A stretch of DNA of 64,000 nt from CBDCUQ01 sp965222835 (GTDB lineage Bacteria > Pseudomonadota > Alphaproteobacteria > Rhizobiales > Hyphomicrobiaceae): contig CBDCUQ010000003.1 in the NCBI GenBank assembly GCA_965222835.1, forward strand, positions 1,178,001 through 1,242,000. The letters are read 5' to 3'. A model generated the notes under the pieces. The model was not told where the DNA came from and made no database searches. It worked only from the letters and a program-made list of their open reading frames with translations. The first letter of the stretch is position 1, and every line of letters begins with the position of its first letter. Positions 52,063 through 62,147 of the stretch are shown here, one piece after another. The position numbers were made by a program, and so were the translations under genes.

Positions 52063-52141
52063 GGGTGCCAATTTCGTTCTGCGCTACTCGAAATAAGTAC
52101 CCACCGGCAAGAACGGTGCCTCATTTAAGAGGTAGCCAGCT

Positions 52142-54454
52142 GTGTCTTTTCGAAAAGCGGGAGCCATACCGCCAGCGAGAGTCTTAGCGAGTCGAGTCCT
52201 CGTCTGGCTCTGTTTCGTTGTTGTGCAGTTCAATTTCTTCGTAGGCGCCGCCGAGGCCGGCTCTGCTAGCAATTTTGAGCGCCTATCAAAACACCTCGAT
52301 TTGAAGAGTGTGTACCCCTCCGCCAAGCGCATTGGCGCACCGGAGGGCGACCCGCCGGTGGCCCCGGTCCTCATCGACGGCAAGACCGCTGGTTATGTTT
52401 TTTTGAATTCGGATTTTGCCGTGGCAACCGGTTATTCGGGCCAACCCATCCACGTTCTTGTCGGTATTGACCTCAATGGGATCATAACCGGTGCGCAGCT
52501 CGTCGAGCATCACGAGCCAATCGTCCTCGTCGGTATTCCGGAATCGCGGATTCGCTCCGTTATACAGGAATACAAGGGGCGCAACATTGCGCTCCTGGCG
52601 CGCGGCGAAGAAGAGAAGCACGATATCGATATCGTGAGCGGCGCCACCGTTACTGTCATGGTGATCGACGACAGTATTCTGCGATCGTCCATCAAAGTGG
52701 CGCGCCGCTTCGGACTTGGCGGTCTCAAGCCCGAGGCCCCTAAGAAGGGCAGTCCCCCCGCGATCGTCGATACATCGCTTAAGGGAAGCGAGAGCTGGTC
52801 CGAACTGACAGCAGACGGCTCTGTCAGCACGTTCCGTTTGTCGCTGGCCGATATCAATGAGGCCTTCGCGCAGTCGAGTAATCAGGTTGCGGCCGAGCGA
52901 CCGGAAGACGGAGATCCTAGCGAAACATTCATTGAGCTCAATGCAGCGCTCGTATCCGTACCTGTAATCGGTGAAAGCCTACTCGGAGCACAGGAGCACA
53001 AGAATCTTCGAGGGCGCGTTGCCAAGGACCAGAGCGCAATCTTGCTCATGGGCCGTGGACGTTACTCGTTTCGTGGCTCAGGGTTTGTCCGCGGCGGCAT
53101 CTTCGACCGCTTCCAGCTGATCCAGGGTGAAAATTCTATCCGTTTCCGCGACAAGAACTATCAACGGCTGCGGGACGTTTACGCGGATGGCGCGCCCAAA
53201 TTTCCCGAAGTTGCGTTGTTCACAATCCCCGCAAACGCTCGTTTTGTGCCCGCGGAACCGTGGCGGATTGAATTGCTGGTTGGGCGAGCAACGGGTGCTA
53301 CCAGTAAGGCATTTCTCACATTCAACCTCCCCTATCGGCTTCCCGATCGTTATTTGAAACTGGCGCCCGTTGCTGCGAGCGGGAAAGCCGAACCGGTCGG
53401 ACCGGCGCCCACGCCGTCCATGAGCGCGATGCGAAATGTGCTTGGAGGTGAAATTCGGGACGCTCCGCTTTGGCAGAAACTCTGGCAGCAGAAATCTTTT
53501 CAGATCGCTGTTCTTGCGGTTGCGATGCTCACTTTGACGTTTGTTTTCTTTACGCAGGAATGGCTCACCCGCAACGCCGTTCTCGTGGAAAGGCTGCGCA
53601 TCGGTTTTCTGGTCTTTACGCTGTTTGGAATTGGCTTCTACGCGAACGCGCAGCTTTCAGTCGTCAATGTGATGACCTTCTTCAACGCGCTGTTCACCAG
53701 CTTCCGCTGGGATTTCTTTTTGATGGAGCCGTTGATCTTTCTCTTGTGGTTCAGCGTTGCGGCCTCACTACTGCTATGGGGACGAGGCGCCTATTGTGGC
53801 TGGCTGTGTCCGTTTGGAGCGCTACAGGAACTGTTGAGTAAGGGCGCTAAACTGATCGGATTGCGCCAGATCGAAGTTCCGTGGTGGCTGCATGAACGTG
53901 CTTGGGCGATCAAATACATGATCTTCCTCGTCCTGTTCGGTGTGTCGCTCTACTCGATTTCGCTTGCAGAGAAGATGGCGGAGGTTGAACCCTTCAAGAC
54001 AGCGATCATCCTGAAGTTCATGCGCGAATGGCCATTCGTTCTGTTCGCAGTCTCTGTACTCGCCGCTGGTCTTTTTATCGAGCGCTTTTACTGCCGCTAT
54101 ATTTGTCCGCTTGGGGCGGCGCTCGCAATACCCGGTCGTATGCGCCTTTTCGAATGGCTGCGACGCTACAAACACTGTGGGTCTCCGTGCCAGCGCTGCG
54201 CTTCCGAGTGCATGGTGCAAGCCATTCACCCCGAGGGTCACATCAATCCGAACGAGTGTCTCTACTGCTTGAATTGTCAGGTTCTGTATCACGACAAGGA
54301 GCGCTGCCCTGTCGTCATACAGAAGCTGCTTCGTGCCGAGCGCCGGGATCCTGTCGTTAGCATTGGATCCGCGCGCACATCACAGTCAACACGCCAGCCA
54401 ACGGCTGCGATGCTGAAACCAAGACTCGAAACCAAATCCGAAAATAGAAGGTGA
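52142..54454 (+). CDS. nosR: Nitrous oxide reductase regulator/electron donor NosR
   Basis: The 770-residue membrane protein supports NosZ maturation and electron supply. It has a signal or first helix (residues 14-38), a periplasmic FMN-binding domain (about 90-180, SGATVTVMVIDDS) and six transmembrane helices (about 440-720). Cytoplasmic cysteine motifs CGWLCP and CRYICP lie in the NapH-like part. Two [4Fe-4S] clusters are signalled by CGSPCQRCASEC and CLYCLNCQ. The GTG at 52142 is the start, giving the usual N-terminus. It is 19 bases before nosZ. Confidence 0.94.
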   Translation: MSFRKAGAIPPARVLASRVLVWLCFVVVQFNFFVGAAEAGSASNFERLSKHLDLKSVYPSAKRIGAPEGDPPVAPVLIDGKTAGYVFLNSDFAVATGYSGQPIHVLVGIDLNGIITGAQLVEHHEPIVLVGIPESRIRSVIQEYKGRNIALLARGEEEKHDIDIVSGATVTVMVIDDSILRSSIKVARRFGLGGLKPEAPKKGSPPAIVDTSLKGSESWSELTADGSVSTFRLSLADINEAFAQSSNQVAAERPEDGDPSETFIELNAALVSVPVIGESLLGAQEHKNLRGRVAKDQSAILLMGRGRYSFRGSGFVRGGIFDRFQLIQGENSIRFRDKNYQRLRDVYADGAPKFPEVALFTIPANARFVPAEPWRIELLVGRATGATSKAFLTFNLPYRLPDRYLKLAPVAASGKAEPVGPAPTPSMSAMRNVLGGEIRDAPLWQKLWQQKSFQIAVLAVAMLTLTFVFFTQEWLTRNAVLVERLRIGFLVFTLFGIGFYANAQLSVVNVMTFFNALFTSFRWDFFLMEPLIFLLWFSVAASLLLWGRGAYCGWLCPFGALQELLSKGAKLIGLRQIEVPWWLHERAWAIKYMIFLVLFGVSLYSISLAEKMAEVEPFKTAIILKFMREWPFVLFAVSVLAAGLFIERFYCRYICPLGAALAIPGRMRLFEWLRRYKHCGSPCQRCASECMVQAIHPEGHINPNECLYCLNCQVLYHDKERCPVVIQKLLRAERRDPVVSIGSARTSQSTRQPTAAMLKPRLETKSENRR

Positions 54455-54473
54455 GACGTCCAAGGAGGACAAT

Positions 54474-56447
54474 ATGTCAGACAGAAGCGATAACAAGAGC
54501 ACAACTTCAAAGGCCACCGATGAGGCCACAACCCAGAAGGGATTGAACCGGCGCGAAGTCATCTCGGGGCCGGCCAAGGTCGCGGTCGTGGCAGGCGCGG
54601 CGGCCGCAGCCGGAACGGGGGGAGCTCTCCTCCTGGATACGCCGCTTTCCGCAACGCCCGCCGCTGCGGCAGAAAAGGGAAATTACGAAGTCGCTCCCGG
54701 CGAGCTCGATGAATATTACGGCTTCTGGTCGTCAGGCCAGACGGGCGAGCTACGCATCCTGGGCGTTCCATCGATGCGCGAGCTGATGCGCATACCGGTC
54801 TTCAATCACTGCTCAGCAACGGGTTGGGGCCGGACGAACGAGAGCTTGAAGATCCTGACGGAGGGCCTTATGCCCGACACCAAGGCCTTCCTCGCCACAC
54901 ACGGTCTCAAGACCTATCCCAACGGCGATCTTCATCACCCGCATATGTCGTTCACGGACGGCACATACGACGGCCGTTATCTTTTCATGAATGACAAGGC
55001 GAACACCCGTGTCGCGCGCGTTCGCTGCGACGTCATGAAGTGCGATAAGATCATCGAAATCCCAAATGCGAAGGACATCCACGGTTTGAGACCGCAGAAG
55101 TTCCCGCGGACGGGGTATGTGTTTGCCAACGGCGAGCACGAGGCTCCCCTCGTCAACGATGGGCAGATCCTCGACGATCCTAGCAAATACGTGAACATTT
55201 TCTCGGCCATTGACGGAGACACGATGAAGATTGCGTGGCAGGTCATTGTCTCGGGCAACCTGGACAACGTAGATGCCGACTATCAAGGGAAATACGCGTT
55301 TGCGAGCAGCTATAATTCCGAGATGGGTATGAACCTTGCCGAAATGACGGCGGCCGAACGCGATCATTGCGTGATCTTCGACATTAAGCGCATTGAGGAA
55401 GGCGTTGCTGCCGGTGATGGGCAGGTTCTCAATGGCGTTCGTGTGCTCGATGGACGCAAAGGTTCGAAGTACACGCGTTACGTTCCGATTCCTAACTCTC
55501 CGCACGGCGTCAACACCGCTCCTGATAAGCGCCACGTTGTCATCAACGGAAAACTTTCTCCGACGGTCTCGGTGATCGACGTGACGAAGGTCCCGGCCTT
55601 GTTCGATAAGGACGCCGACCCACGCTCATGCATCGTGGCTGAGCCTGAGCTGGGACTTGGACCGCTGCACACAGCGTTCGACAACAAGGGCCACGGCTAC
55701 ACGACGCTCTTCCTCGATAGTCAGATGGTGAAATGGAGCATCGACAAGGCCATTCGTGCCTATGCCGGTGAAAAGGTCGATCCTATCCTCGACAAGGTCG
55801 ATGTCCACTACCAACCGGGGCACAACCACACGACGATGGGTGAAACAGCAGAGGCCGATGGCAAATGGCTCGTCTCCATGAACAAGTTCTCGAAGGACAG
55901 GTTCTTGAATGTCGGACCGCTTAAACCCGAGTGCGAACAGCTGATCGATATCTCCGGCGACAAGATGAAGGTGGTGCACGATGGCTCAACGTTTGCCGAG
56001 CCGCATGACTGCATCATCGTTCATAACTCGAAGGTCAAGCCAGCCATTGTGTGGAAGCGCGATGACCCCATGTTTGCGGACGCGGTGAAACAGGCAGCCG
56101 CCGATGGCGTTAAACTTGAGGACGCAAAAACCGTCATTCGAGACGGAAACAAAGTGCGCGTCTACATGTTCTCCGCCGCGCCGAATTTCAGTATGGAGAA
56201 GTTCACCGTGAAGCAGGGCGACGAGGTGACGATCTATGTCACCAACATCGATGATGTCGATGACCTGACGCACGGGTTTACGCTCTCGAACTTTGGAGTC
56301 GTGATGGAAATCGGACCGCAGGCAACCGCCTCGGTGACCTTCATTGCGGATCGGCCTGGTGTGCATTGGTACTACTGCCAGTGGTTCTGTCACGCCTTGC
56401 ACATGGAAATGCGAGGCCGCATGTTTGTGGAGCCGCGTGCAGCATGA
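54474..56447 (+). CDS. nosZ: Nitrous oxide reductase
   Basis: The 657-residue periplasmic enzyme reduces N2O to N2. A Tat-type signal contains LNRREVISGPAKV, typical of clade I NosZ. The seven-bladed propeller that holds the CuZ cluster has conserved histidines (DLHHPHMSF near residue 157, GHNHTTMGE near 452). The C-terminal cupredoxin domain carries the CuA site CQWFCHALHMEM (about residues 633-644). The ATG at 54474 follows a GGAGG site. The stop overlaps nosD by four bases. Confidence 0.98.
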   Translation: MSDRSDNKSTTSKATDEATTQKGLNRREVISGPAKVAVVAGAAAAAGTGGALLLDTPLSATPAAAAEKGNYEVAPGELDEYYGFWSSGQTGELRILGVPSMRELMRIPVFNHCSATGWGRTNESLKILTEGLMPDTKAFLATHGLKTYPNGDLHHPHMSFTDGTYDGRYLFMNDKANTRVARVRCDVMKCDKIIEIPNAKDIHGLRPQKFPRTGYVFANGEHEAPLVNDGQILDDPSKYVNIFSAIDGDTMKIAWQVIVSGNLDNVDADYQGKYAFASSYNSEMGMNLAEMTAAERDHCVIFDIKRIEEGVAAGDGQVLNGVRVLDGRKGSKYTRYVPIPNSPHGVNTAPDKRHVVINGKLSPTVSVIDVTKVPALFDKDADPRSCIVAEPELGLGPLHTAFDNKGHGYTTLFLDSQMVKWSIDKAIRAYAGEKVDPILDKVDVHYQPGHNHTTMGETAEADGKWLVSMNKFSKDRFLNVGPLKPECEQLIDISGDKMKVVHDGSTFAEPHDCIIVHNSKVKPAIVWKRDDPMFADAVKQAAADGVKLEDAKTVIRDGNKVRVYMFSAAPNFSMEKFTVKQGDEVTIYVTNIDDVDDLTHGFTLSNFGVVMEIGPQATASVTFIADRPGVHWYYCQWFCHALHMEMRGRMFVEPRAA

Positions 56448-57691
56448 CCTTGCGTTGCGCACTTCTGCTGCTGGCATTTCTCCCTACCGCTCTCCGGGCG
56501 GCGGAGCGTGTTGTGCCGGTGGAGACGGGAGCGCTGCAACGTATCCTGATCGAGGCCGAGGCGGGCGATGTGCTCCGCCTCGCGCCTGGACGTCATATCG
56601 GACCAATTACGATCAACAAACCACTCACCATTGCCGGCGAAGAGGGTGCGCACATCGACGGCGGCGGCGAGGGAAGCGTCATAACGGTCGCAGCGCCCGA
56701 CGTTGCCGTGCGCGGCCTCCTGATCACCGGATCCGGCTCGTCGCATGAGGCGATCGACTCGGGTGTCAAACTTGGCACAGATGCTGTCCGCAGCGTCATC
56801 GAAGGAAACCGTCTCATCGGCAATCTCTATGGCGTCGATGTTCACGGCGGCGTGGACGTGCGGGTTGCCGGAAATACCATTGAGGGCAGGCAGGACCATC
56901 GCGTCAATGATCGCGGCAACGGTGTCTACATCTGGAACGCACCTGGCGCAATTATTGAGAACAATGATATTCGCATGGGCCGCGATGGCATTTTCACGAA
57001 CACGAGCCGGCAGAATATTTTTCGCAACAACCGCTTTCGCGACGTGCGCTTTGCCGTCCACTACATGTACACCAACGATAGCGAAGTGAGCGGCAACGTT
57101 TCTGTCGGCAACACGCTCGGCTATGCCATCATGTATTCGAGCGGCATTCGCGTTATCGGCAATCGTTCGGAGGGTGACCGGAGGCACGGCCTCCTCTTGA
57201 ACTATGCGAACAAGTCGGAAATTCGCGACAACGTCGTCACCGGTGGCGCAGAGAAATGCGTCTTCATCTATAACGCCAACAAGAATATCTTTAGTGGCAA
57301 TCGTTTCGAGGGATGCGAGATTGGCGTCCATTTCACGGCCGGGTCCGAAGGCAATACGATTTTTGGCAATGCCTTTGTCGGGAACCGCACCCAGGTCAAA
57401 TACGTCGGCACGCGGCTGATTGAGTGGTCGAGAGACGGGCGCGGCAACTTTTGGAGCGACAACTTCGGTTACGATCTTAATGGAGATGGTATTGCCGACG
57501 CGCCCTATCGACCCAACGATATGGTCGATCAAATCATTTGGCGCCACCCTACGGCGAAGCTTCTCCTCAGCAGTCCGGCGTTTCAAATCATGAGATGGGC
57601 GCAATCGGCATTTCCAGGGATCTATCCTGGAGGCGTGCGCGATAGTGCACCCCTGATGACGCCGCCATATTCGCCGACGGGCGGAGGGTAG
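56444..57691 (+). CDS. nosD: Copper-binding accessory protein NosD
   Basis: The 415-residue periplasmic protein has a signal peptide (LRCALLLLAFLPTALRAAE) and a parallel beta-helix of CASH repeats, seen as many NxI/GN steps such as IENNDIRMGRDGIF and NRSEGDRRHGLLLNYANKSEIRDN. It works with NosF and NosY to mature the CuZ site. The ATG at 56444 overlaps the nosZ stop as ATGA, so the frame that begins at 56366 is not the start. nosF begins four bases later. Confidence 0.94.
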   Translation: MTLRCALLLLAFLPTALRAAERVVPVETGALQRILIEAEAGDVLRLAPGRHIGPITINKPLTIAGEEGAHIDGGGEGSVITVAAPDVAVRGLLITGSGSSHEAIDSGVKLGTDAVRSVIEGNRLIGNLYGVDVHGGVDVRVAGNTIEGRQDHRVNDRGNGVYIWNAPGAIIENNDIRMGRDGIFTNTSRQNIFRNNRFRDVRFAVHYMYTNDSEVSGNVSVGNTLGYAIMYSSGIRVIGNRSEGDRRHGLLLNYANKSEIRDNVVTGGAEKCVFIYNANKNIFSGNRFEGCEIGVHFTAGSEGNTIFGNAFVGNRTQVKYVGTRLIEWSRDGRGNFWSDNFGYDLNGDGIADAPYRPNDMVDQIIWRHPTAKLLLSSPAFQIMRWAQSAFPGIYPGGVRDSAPLMTPPYSPTGGG

Positions 57692-57695
57692 GTCG

Positions 57696-58649
57696 ATGCG
57701 CGCAGACAGTGTCAAAGAGAGAGCCGACGCCTCTGCAAACGGTCTTCACGTCGCTTACGACGGTATCGGCAAGACGTTTGGGACATATAAGGCCGTCAGT
57801 GACATAACGCTTCACGTGCCGGCTGGACGATGTCTTGCTTTGCTCGGACCCAATGGTGCCGGCAAGACGACTCTCTTCAAGCTATTGCTGGGACTTTTGC
57901 GTCCTACTGCTGGTTCCATATCCATCGGCGGATTTCCTCCGGGGCATCCCGGTATACAGACCTCGATCGGGTTTCTGCCGGAAAGTGTTGCCTTCGACCG
58001 CGCCGCCACCGGCGCGCAGACGCTAAGTTTTCTTGCAAAGCTTAAGGGTGCGCCGCCTACCTCGTGCAGGCCGTTACTTTGCGAGGTTGGTCTTGGCGAA
58101 GCTGCGCAACACCGGATCGGGACGTATTCGAAGGGGATGCGTCAGCGGCTTGGGCTTGCGCAAGCCCTGCTCGGCCGGCCGCGGCTGATGCTGCTCGACG
58201 AGCCCACTTCGGGCCTCGATCCCGACTTAAGGAAACAGTTTTATGACATCATCCGGAACTTGCGTGATTCCGGTGTCACCATTCTTATCGCGTCCCATGC
58301 ATTGGGTGAAATACAGGCCGTCGCGGATAGCTTTGCTATCCTCCGTCAGGGCCGGCTCCTGGCGCATGGTGCGCTCGCCGAACTGAAAGCGCGTGCGCGC
58401 TTGCCCGTGCGGATGCGCATATCGGTCGGCGATGGCGAGGCATCAGACATTGCCGCCCGCTTCACCGACCCGCTGACCGTGACGCGGGTGAATGGCCGCC
58501 AGGTCGAGATCGAATGTGACGAGAGCCGCAAGGTCGCGGCCGTACGCACCATCGCAGAATTAAAACCGCCGATCGGAGATCTTGAGATTGCACCGCCGAC
58601 GCTTGAGATGATTTATGAGTACTTCACGAGCCAGGGAGGTCAATCATGA
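57696..58649 (+). CDS. nosF: NosF copper-processing ABC ATPase
   Basis: The 317-residue ATPase pairs with NosY. Walker A is GPNGAGKTT (about residues 50-58), signature YSKGMRQRLGLAQ, Walker B LMLLDEPTSGLD. The C-terminal segment beyond residue 220 is typical for NosF-type subfamilies. The start ATG at 57696 lies four bases after the nosD stop. The stop overlaps nosY by four bases. Confidence 0.95.
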   Translation: MRADSVKERADASANGLHVAYDGIGKTFGTYKAVSDITLHVPAGRCLALLGPNGAGKTTLFKLLLGLLRPTAGSISIGGFPPGHPGIQTSIGFLPESVAFDRAATGAQTLSFLAKLKGAPPTSCRPLLCEVGLGEAAQHRIGTYSKGMRQRLGLAQALLGRPRLMLLDEPTSGLDPDLRKQFYDIIRNLRDSGVTILIASHALGEIQAVADSFAILRQGRLLAHGALAELKARARLPVRMRISVGDGEASDIAARFTDPLTVTRVNGRQVEIECDESRKVAAVRTIAELKPPIGDLEIAPPTLEMIYEYFTSQGGQS

Positions 58650-59467
58650 CGCTTCTCCTTGCCGTTGCTGCAAACGAATTTCGAACCGGCCTGCGCAACC
58701 GATGGGTGGCAGCGGCGATCGTTCTCTTTGCCGGCCTCTCGCTTCTTCTGACGCATCTGGGATCGGCACCCGTGGGCACGGTCAAGGGCGGCGGTCTGGC
58801 CGTTGTCGTAGCGAGCCTGGCAAGTCTGTCCGTCTATTTGGTGCCCCTGATCGCTCTCATGTTGTCGCACGATGCGATCGTTGGCGAGGCTGAGCGGGGA
58901 ACGCTGACGCTCTTGCTAACATATCCGCTGGCGCGTTGGCAGCTGCTCTTGGGAAAGTTTCTTGGTCACCTTGCAATCCTCGCGGTGGCGCTCATTGCCG
59001 GGTTTGGTCTAGCTGGGGCCGTCATAGCCGGCAACGCGGGTACAAGCAGCGATGAGATCCGAGCGCTCGTTCGCCTTATAGCGACATCCATTATGCTCGG
59101 TGCTGTGTTCCTCGCGCTTGGATACCTGATCAGCGTCCTGTCGCGGGAACGCGCGACGGCGGTTGGTATCGCGATTGCGCTCTGGCTGATCATGGTCGTG
59201 CTGTACGATCTCGCCCTCGTTGGGGTGCTTATTGCCGATAGCAATCAAACACTCGGACCAGAAACGCTGGCCGCCGCTATGGCGATCAACCCGGCTGACG
59301 CGTTCCGCATTTACAATCTCTCGCACCTGGACGGCGCGGCCAGTACGGCCGGGATTGGCACATCGGCAATGGGCATTCCGGCGAGCGTACCGCTCCTGTC
59401 GATGGTTGCGTGGATTGCCGTGACCTCTGGCCTTACCTACTTGAGGTTTGAGAGGTATGAGCCATGA
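58646..59467 (+). CDS. nosY: NosY ABC permease
   Basis: The 273-residue inner membrane protein has six hydrophobic segments and the ABC-2-type permease pattern. A long first cytoplasmic stretch, ANEFRTGLRNRWVA, precedes the first helix; LSHDAIVGEAERGTLTLLLTYPLARWQLLLGKF is the usual coupling region. It forms the transporter with NosF and docks NosD. The ATG at 58646 overlaps the nosF stop, and the end overlaps nosL as ATGA. Confidence 0.94.
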   Translation: MTLLLAVAANEFRTGLRNRWVAAAIVLFAGLSLLLTHLGSAPVGTVKGGGLAVVVASLASLSVYLVPLIALMLSHDAIVGEAERGTLTLLLTYPLARWQLLLGKFLGHLAILAVALIAGFGLAGAVIAGNAGTSSDEIRALVRLIATSIMLGAVFLALGYLISVLSRERATAVGIAIALWLIMVVLYDLALVGVLIADSNQTLGPETLAAAMAINPADAFRIYNLSHLDGAASTAGIGTSAMGIPASVPLLSMVAWIAVTSGLTYLRFERYEP

Positions 59468-60039
59468 GTTTGCTTCGGTATGCCATCGTCGCGTGTCTTG
59501 CGGTTTTGCCGTTGCTGTCGGGGTGCAGTGAGTCCGATGATGGACCGCTGCCCAAACCGGTTGAGATTACGCGTGACGCGACCGGCTACTACTGCCAGAT
59601 GATTGTTGCCGACCACCCAGGGCCGAAGGCGCAGATTCATCTGTCCGGCAGCACGCAGCCCGTCTTCTTTCCGTCGGTTGTTGATGCCGTTGCATTTCTC
59701 ATGATGCCGGGCGAGAGCAAGGCCGTCCGCGCCATCTATGTGAACGATATGGCACGCGCAAAAAACTGGAGGTCGCCTGAGCCTGGCACGTGGATCGATG
59801 CCAAGACCGCATACTTTGTCATCAAAAGCACACGCAAAGGCGGCATGGGCCGGAGAGCGGCGGTACCGTTTGGTGACAGGGTGGCAGCGGAGAAATTCGT
59901 TGGTGAATATGGGGGCGAAATTGTCCGCCTATCTGAAATCCCGTCGTCATACGTCTTGCCGGGACCTGAGACGACGGATGTTTCGGCGGCCGCCTCGGAA
60001 AGGGTCTTGGACTTGAACCACAAGGAGACCCGTCGATGA
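59464..60039 (+). CDS. nosL: NosL copper chaperone lipoprotein
   Basis: The 191-residue outer- or inner-membrane-anchored lipoprotein has lipobox LLSGC (Cys 21) and the NosL copper-binding motif YYCQM (Cys 44, Met 46). It binds Cu(I) and hands it to NosDFY. Its C-terminal half has the conserved MGRRAAVPFGDRVAAEKF stretch. ATGA overlaps on both sides place it in the translational chain from nosF to nosX. Confidence 0.94.
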   Translation: MSLLRYAIVACLAVLPLLSGCSESDDGPLPKPVEITRDATGYYCQMIVADHPGPKAQIHLSGSTQPVFFPSVVDAVAFLMMPGESKAVRAIYVNDMARAKNWRSPEPGTWIDAKTAYFVIKSTRKGGMGRRAAVPFGDRVAAEKFVGEYGGEIVRLSEIPSSYVLPGPETTDVSAAASERVLDLNHKETRR

Positions 60040-61043
60040 GCGCCGCATCTTTCGTTTCACGGCGGCGTGCTCTTCAGATCGTTGCGGGCGCCACGGGAGC
60101 CGCGCTGTTACCGGCTGCAGCAATGCGATCTGTCAGCGCCGGTACGAACGTGCGTTGGCGTGGTACGGTCATGAACGCCCCGGCCAAGCTGAATCTTCTC
60201 GGGGATGATGAAGACCTGGCGCGGGCTGCACTGCGCAATGCGCTAGCCGAAGCCCGCAGGCTTGAACGGATTTTCAGTCTCTATGATGTCAGGTCGGAGA
60301 TCTGCCGCCTCAACCGCACCGGGCGCCTTTCTGCGCCGCCTCCCGAACTCGTTGAGGTGCTCAGCGAGGCGCGTGGCATCAGCGTGGCGACTAACGGTGC
60401 GTTCGATGTCACCATGCAACCGCTGTGGCAACTCTATGCCGCATACTTCGCGCGTAACCCTGGCGACGATGCTGGACCGTCTGAAGAGGCGCGGGCACGG
60501 GTCTGCAAATTGGTCGACTACCGTGGCATCTCGCTCTCATCAAATGAGATCTCCTTTGATCGCCAAGGTATGGCGATCAGCTTAAACGGTATCGCGCAAG
60601 GCTTCGTAACGGACCGGGTGATGGGGGTGCTGCGATCTCATGGCTTCAAAACGATGCTTGTTGATCTTGGAGAGCCCCGCGTCATGGGATCTCTTCGGGG
60701 CAAGGACACTTGGCCGGTTGCCATCTCCGATCCAGCATCACCAGATAAGGTCTTGCGGCGTTTGCCATTGCGAGACGGCGCCGTTGCGACCTCACAAGGG
60801 GCGGGAACGACGTTCGAACCGCAGGGACGGCACCATCATTTGTTTGATCCACGGACGGGCGTGTCGGCCGCCTATTATCGCAGCGTGACTGTGTTAGCCC
60901 CTACGGCAACCCGCGCCGACGGTCTCTCGACGGCGCTTTCCATCCTTCCGCCTGAACGCCTCGTCACGGTCTGCAAACAGTATCCCGATGCCGGCGTGGT
61001 CGCCCAGTTGTCAAACGGCGAATTTCTCGATGTGGCCACATAG
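60036..61043 (+). CDS. nosX: NosX/ApbE-type FMN transferase
   Basis: The 335-residue periplasmic protein of the ApbE family attaches FMN to the flavin domain of NosR. A Tat signal SRRRALQIVAG lies near residues 8-18. The family motifs are present: the substrate segment SEICRLNRTG, GAFDVTMQPLW, LNGIAQGFVTDRV, LVDLGEPRVMG and the C-terminal TSQGAGTTFEPQGRHHHLFDPRTG with metal ligands. The ATG at 60036 overlaps nosL. It ends the nosRZDFYLX operon. Confidence 0.93.
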   Translation: MSAASFVSRRRALQIVAGATGAALLPAAAMRSVSAGTNVRWRGTVMNAPAKLNLLGDDEDLARAALRNALAEARRLERIFSLYDVRSEICRLNRTGRLSAPPPELVEVLSEARGISVATNGAFDVTMQPLWQLYAAYFARNPGDDAGPSEEARARVCKLVDYRGISLSSNEISFDRQGMAISLNGIAQGFVTDRVMGVLRSHGFKTMLVDLGEPRVMGSLRGKDTWPVAISDPASPDKVLRRLPLRDGAVATSQGAGTTFEPQGRHHHLFDPRTGVSAAYYRSVTVLAPTATRADGLSTALSILPPERLVTVCKQYPDAGVVAQLSNGEFLDVAT

Positions 61044-61089
61044 GATTCGTTCGTGAATTCGCGCGATGCGTCATGAGACTGTGCTTTGC

Positions 61090-61986
61090 TCAGTGCACCA
61101 ATTGGTCGCGAAGAGCCTTGAGCCTGTCGATGGCTGCAATGGACAGCCATTGGGCCAAGGCCTGGGCATCTTCGTTCTCCGTTTCCTCGAACACGCGATC
61201 GTAATAGTCAAAAATGCGCTCGGCGTCCGCCGCCATCTTGTAGTGTTGGAAGCGCGTCAAACGATGGTCTTCAACTCCCTCTTCGGACAAGTCATTTAAG
61301 CTCTGAAGCCACTTGCTCAAACGCCGCGGCGGCTCCCGGCCGCAGGTGAGGCTTTCGAGGTGTGAAACAACCGCTCGTGTCGTCTCTAGCTGCGCGTGAT
61401 AAGCGGTGGACGCATCGGAGATCTGCTCCTGAAGGTGTAGGAACCATTTTTCGATCGCGGTGGCGATTAGGGCCAGATCGCCTGCGTCTTGAATGCGGCG
61501 TATGTCGGGAAATACCGCACGTACGGCGCTGATTTTCTCGCTGTGATACGCGGCGCGGCGATGAACCCTGTAATCCGCCGCACGATCCTCTGATTGATGA
61601 ATTCGTTCCAACAAGATCTGTTTGATCCGCGGATCCTCGGCGCGGCTTAGCAGCGCAATAAGTTTGGTCACTGCTCCGCGTTCCATATCTACGGCGGTGG
61701 CCCAGGCCTCATAGGTCGTTCGACCGACCGTAGCGTTATGCAGGACGTCGAGATCTTTGGTGTGGGCTTTCCCGACCAAGAGCGTGTTTCCGGGGTCGCG
61801 GCGTTCGTCCGGCAACATCGCAAAGGAGTCCTGCGCCAGACCGCCGAAGATATCCGCAAGTGCCAGCTCCCCCATCATCTCCGTCTCGCGGCGAAGGCGC
61901 TCGTAGCATTCTGCACGTGCGAGACGATCAAGATCTGCCATCAAGACGAGATCACTGGTTGGTGATGGGTCGCGTCTTGGCCACAT
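61090..61986 (-). CDS. Unknown helical protein between nosX and the porin
   Basis: The 298-residue protein is predicted soluble and almost all helical, with many Arg/Glu pairs and no signal peptide. Conserved-looking segments are LARAECYERLRRETEMMGELALADIFGG, RTTYEAWATAVDMERGA and the acidic late helix VFEETENEDAQALAQWL. I do not recognise it. I chose the ATG at 61984-61986 (MWPRRDPSPTSDL), which has GGAG seven bases upstream. A shorter start at 61941 is possible. It is convergent with nosX and downstream of the porin gene, so it may belong to the same minus-strand transcript. Confidence 0.6.
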   Translation of the reverse strand: MWPRRDPSPTSDLVLMADLDRLARAECYERLRRETEMMGELALADIFGGLAQDSFAMLPDERRDPGNTLLVGKAHTKDLDVLHNATVGRTTYEAWATAVDMERGAVTKLIALLSRAEDPRIKQILLERIHQSEDRAADYRVHRRAAYHSEKISAVRAVFPDIRRIQDAGDLALIATAIEKWFLHLQEQISDASTAYHAQLETTRAVVSHLESLTCGREPPRRLSKWLQSLNDLSEEGVEDHRLTRFQHYKMAADAERIFDYYDRVFEETENEDAQALAQWLSIAAIDRLKALRDQLVH

Positions 61987-62147
61987 TTCCCCGCTCCATC
62001 CAAACGCTGGCGACCGGAAACCGAATTCCAAGAGTTTACCGGCACGCTGCCAGTGTGTGAAGCGATGGGGTGCAAAAAGAGCTTCCGCAGCCGTTTTCAC
62101 GGACGGTCAAAAAGTCGGCAGGACGGGCTCTAGAGCAACGGAACTTT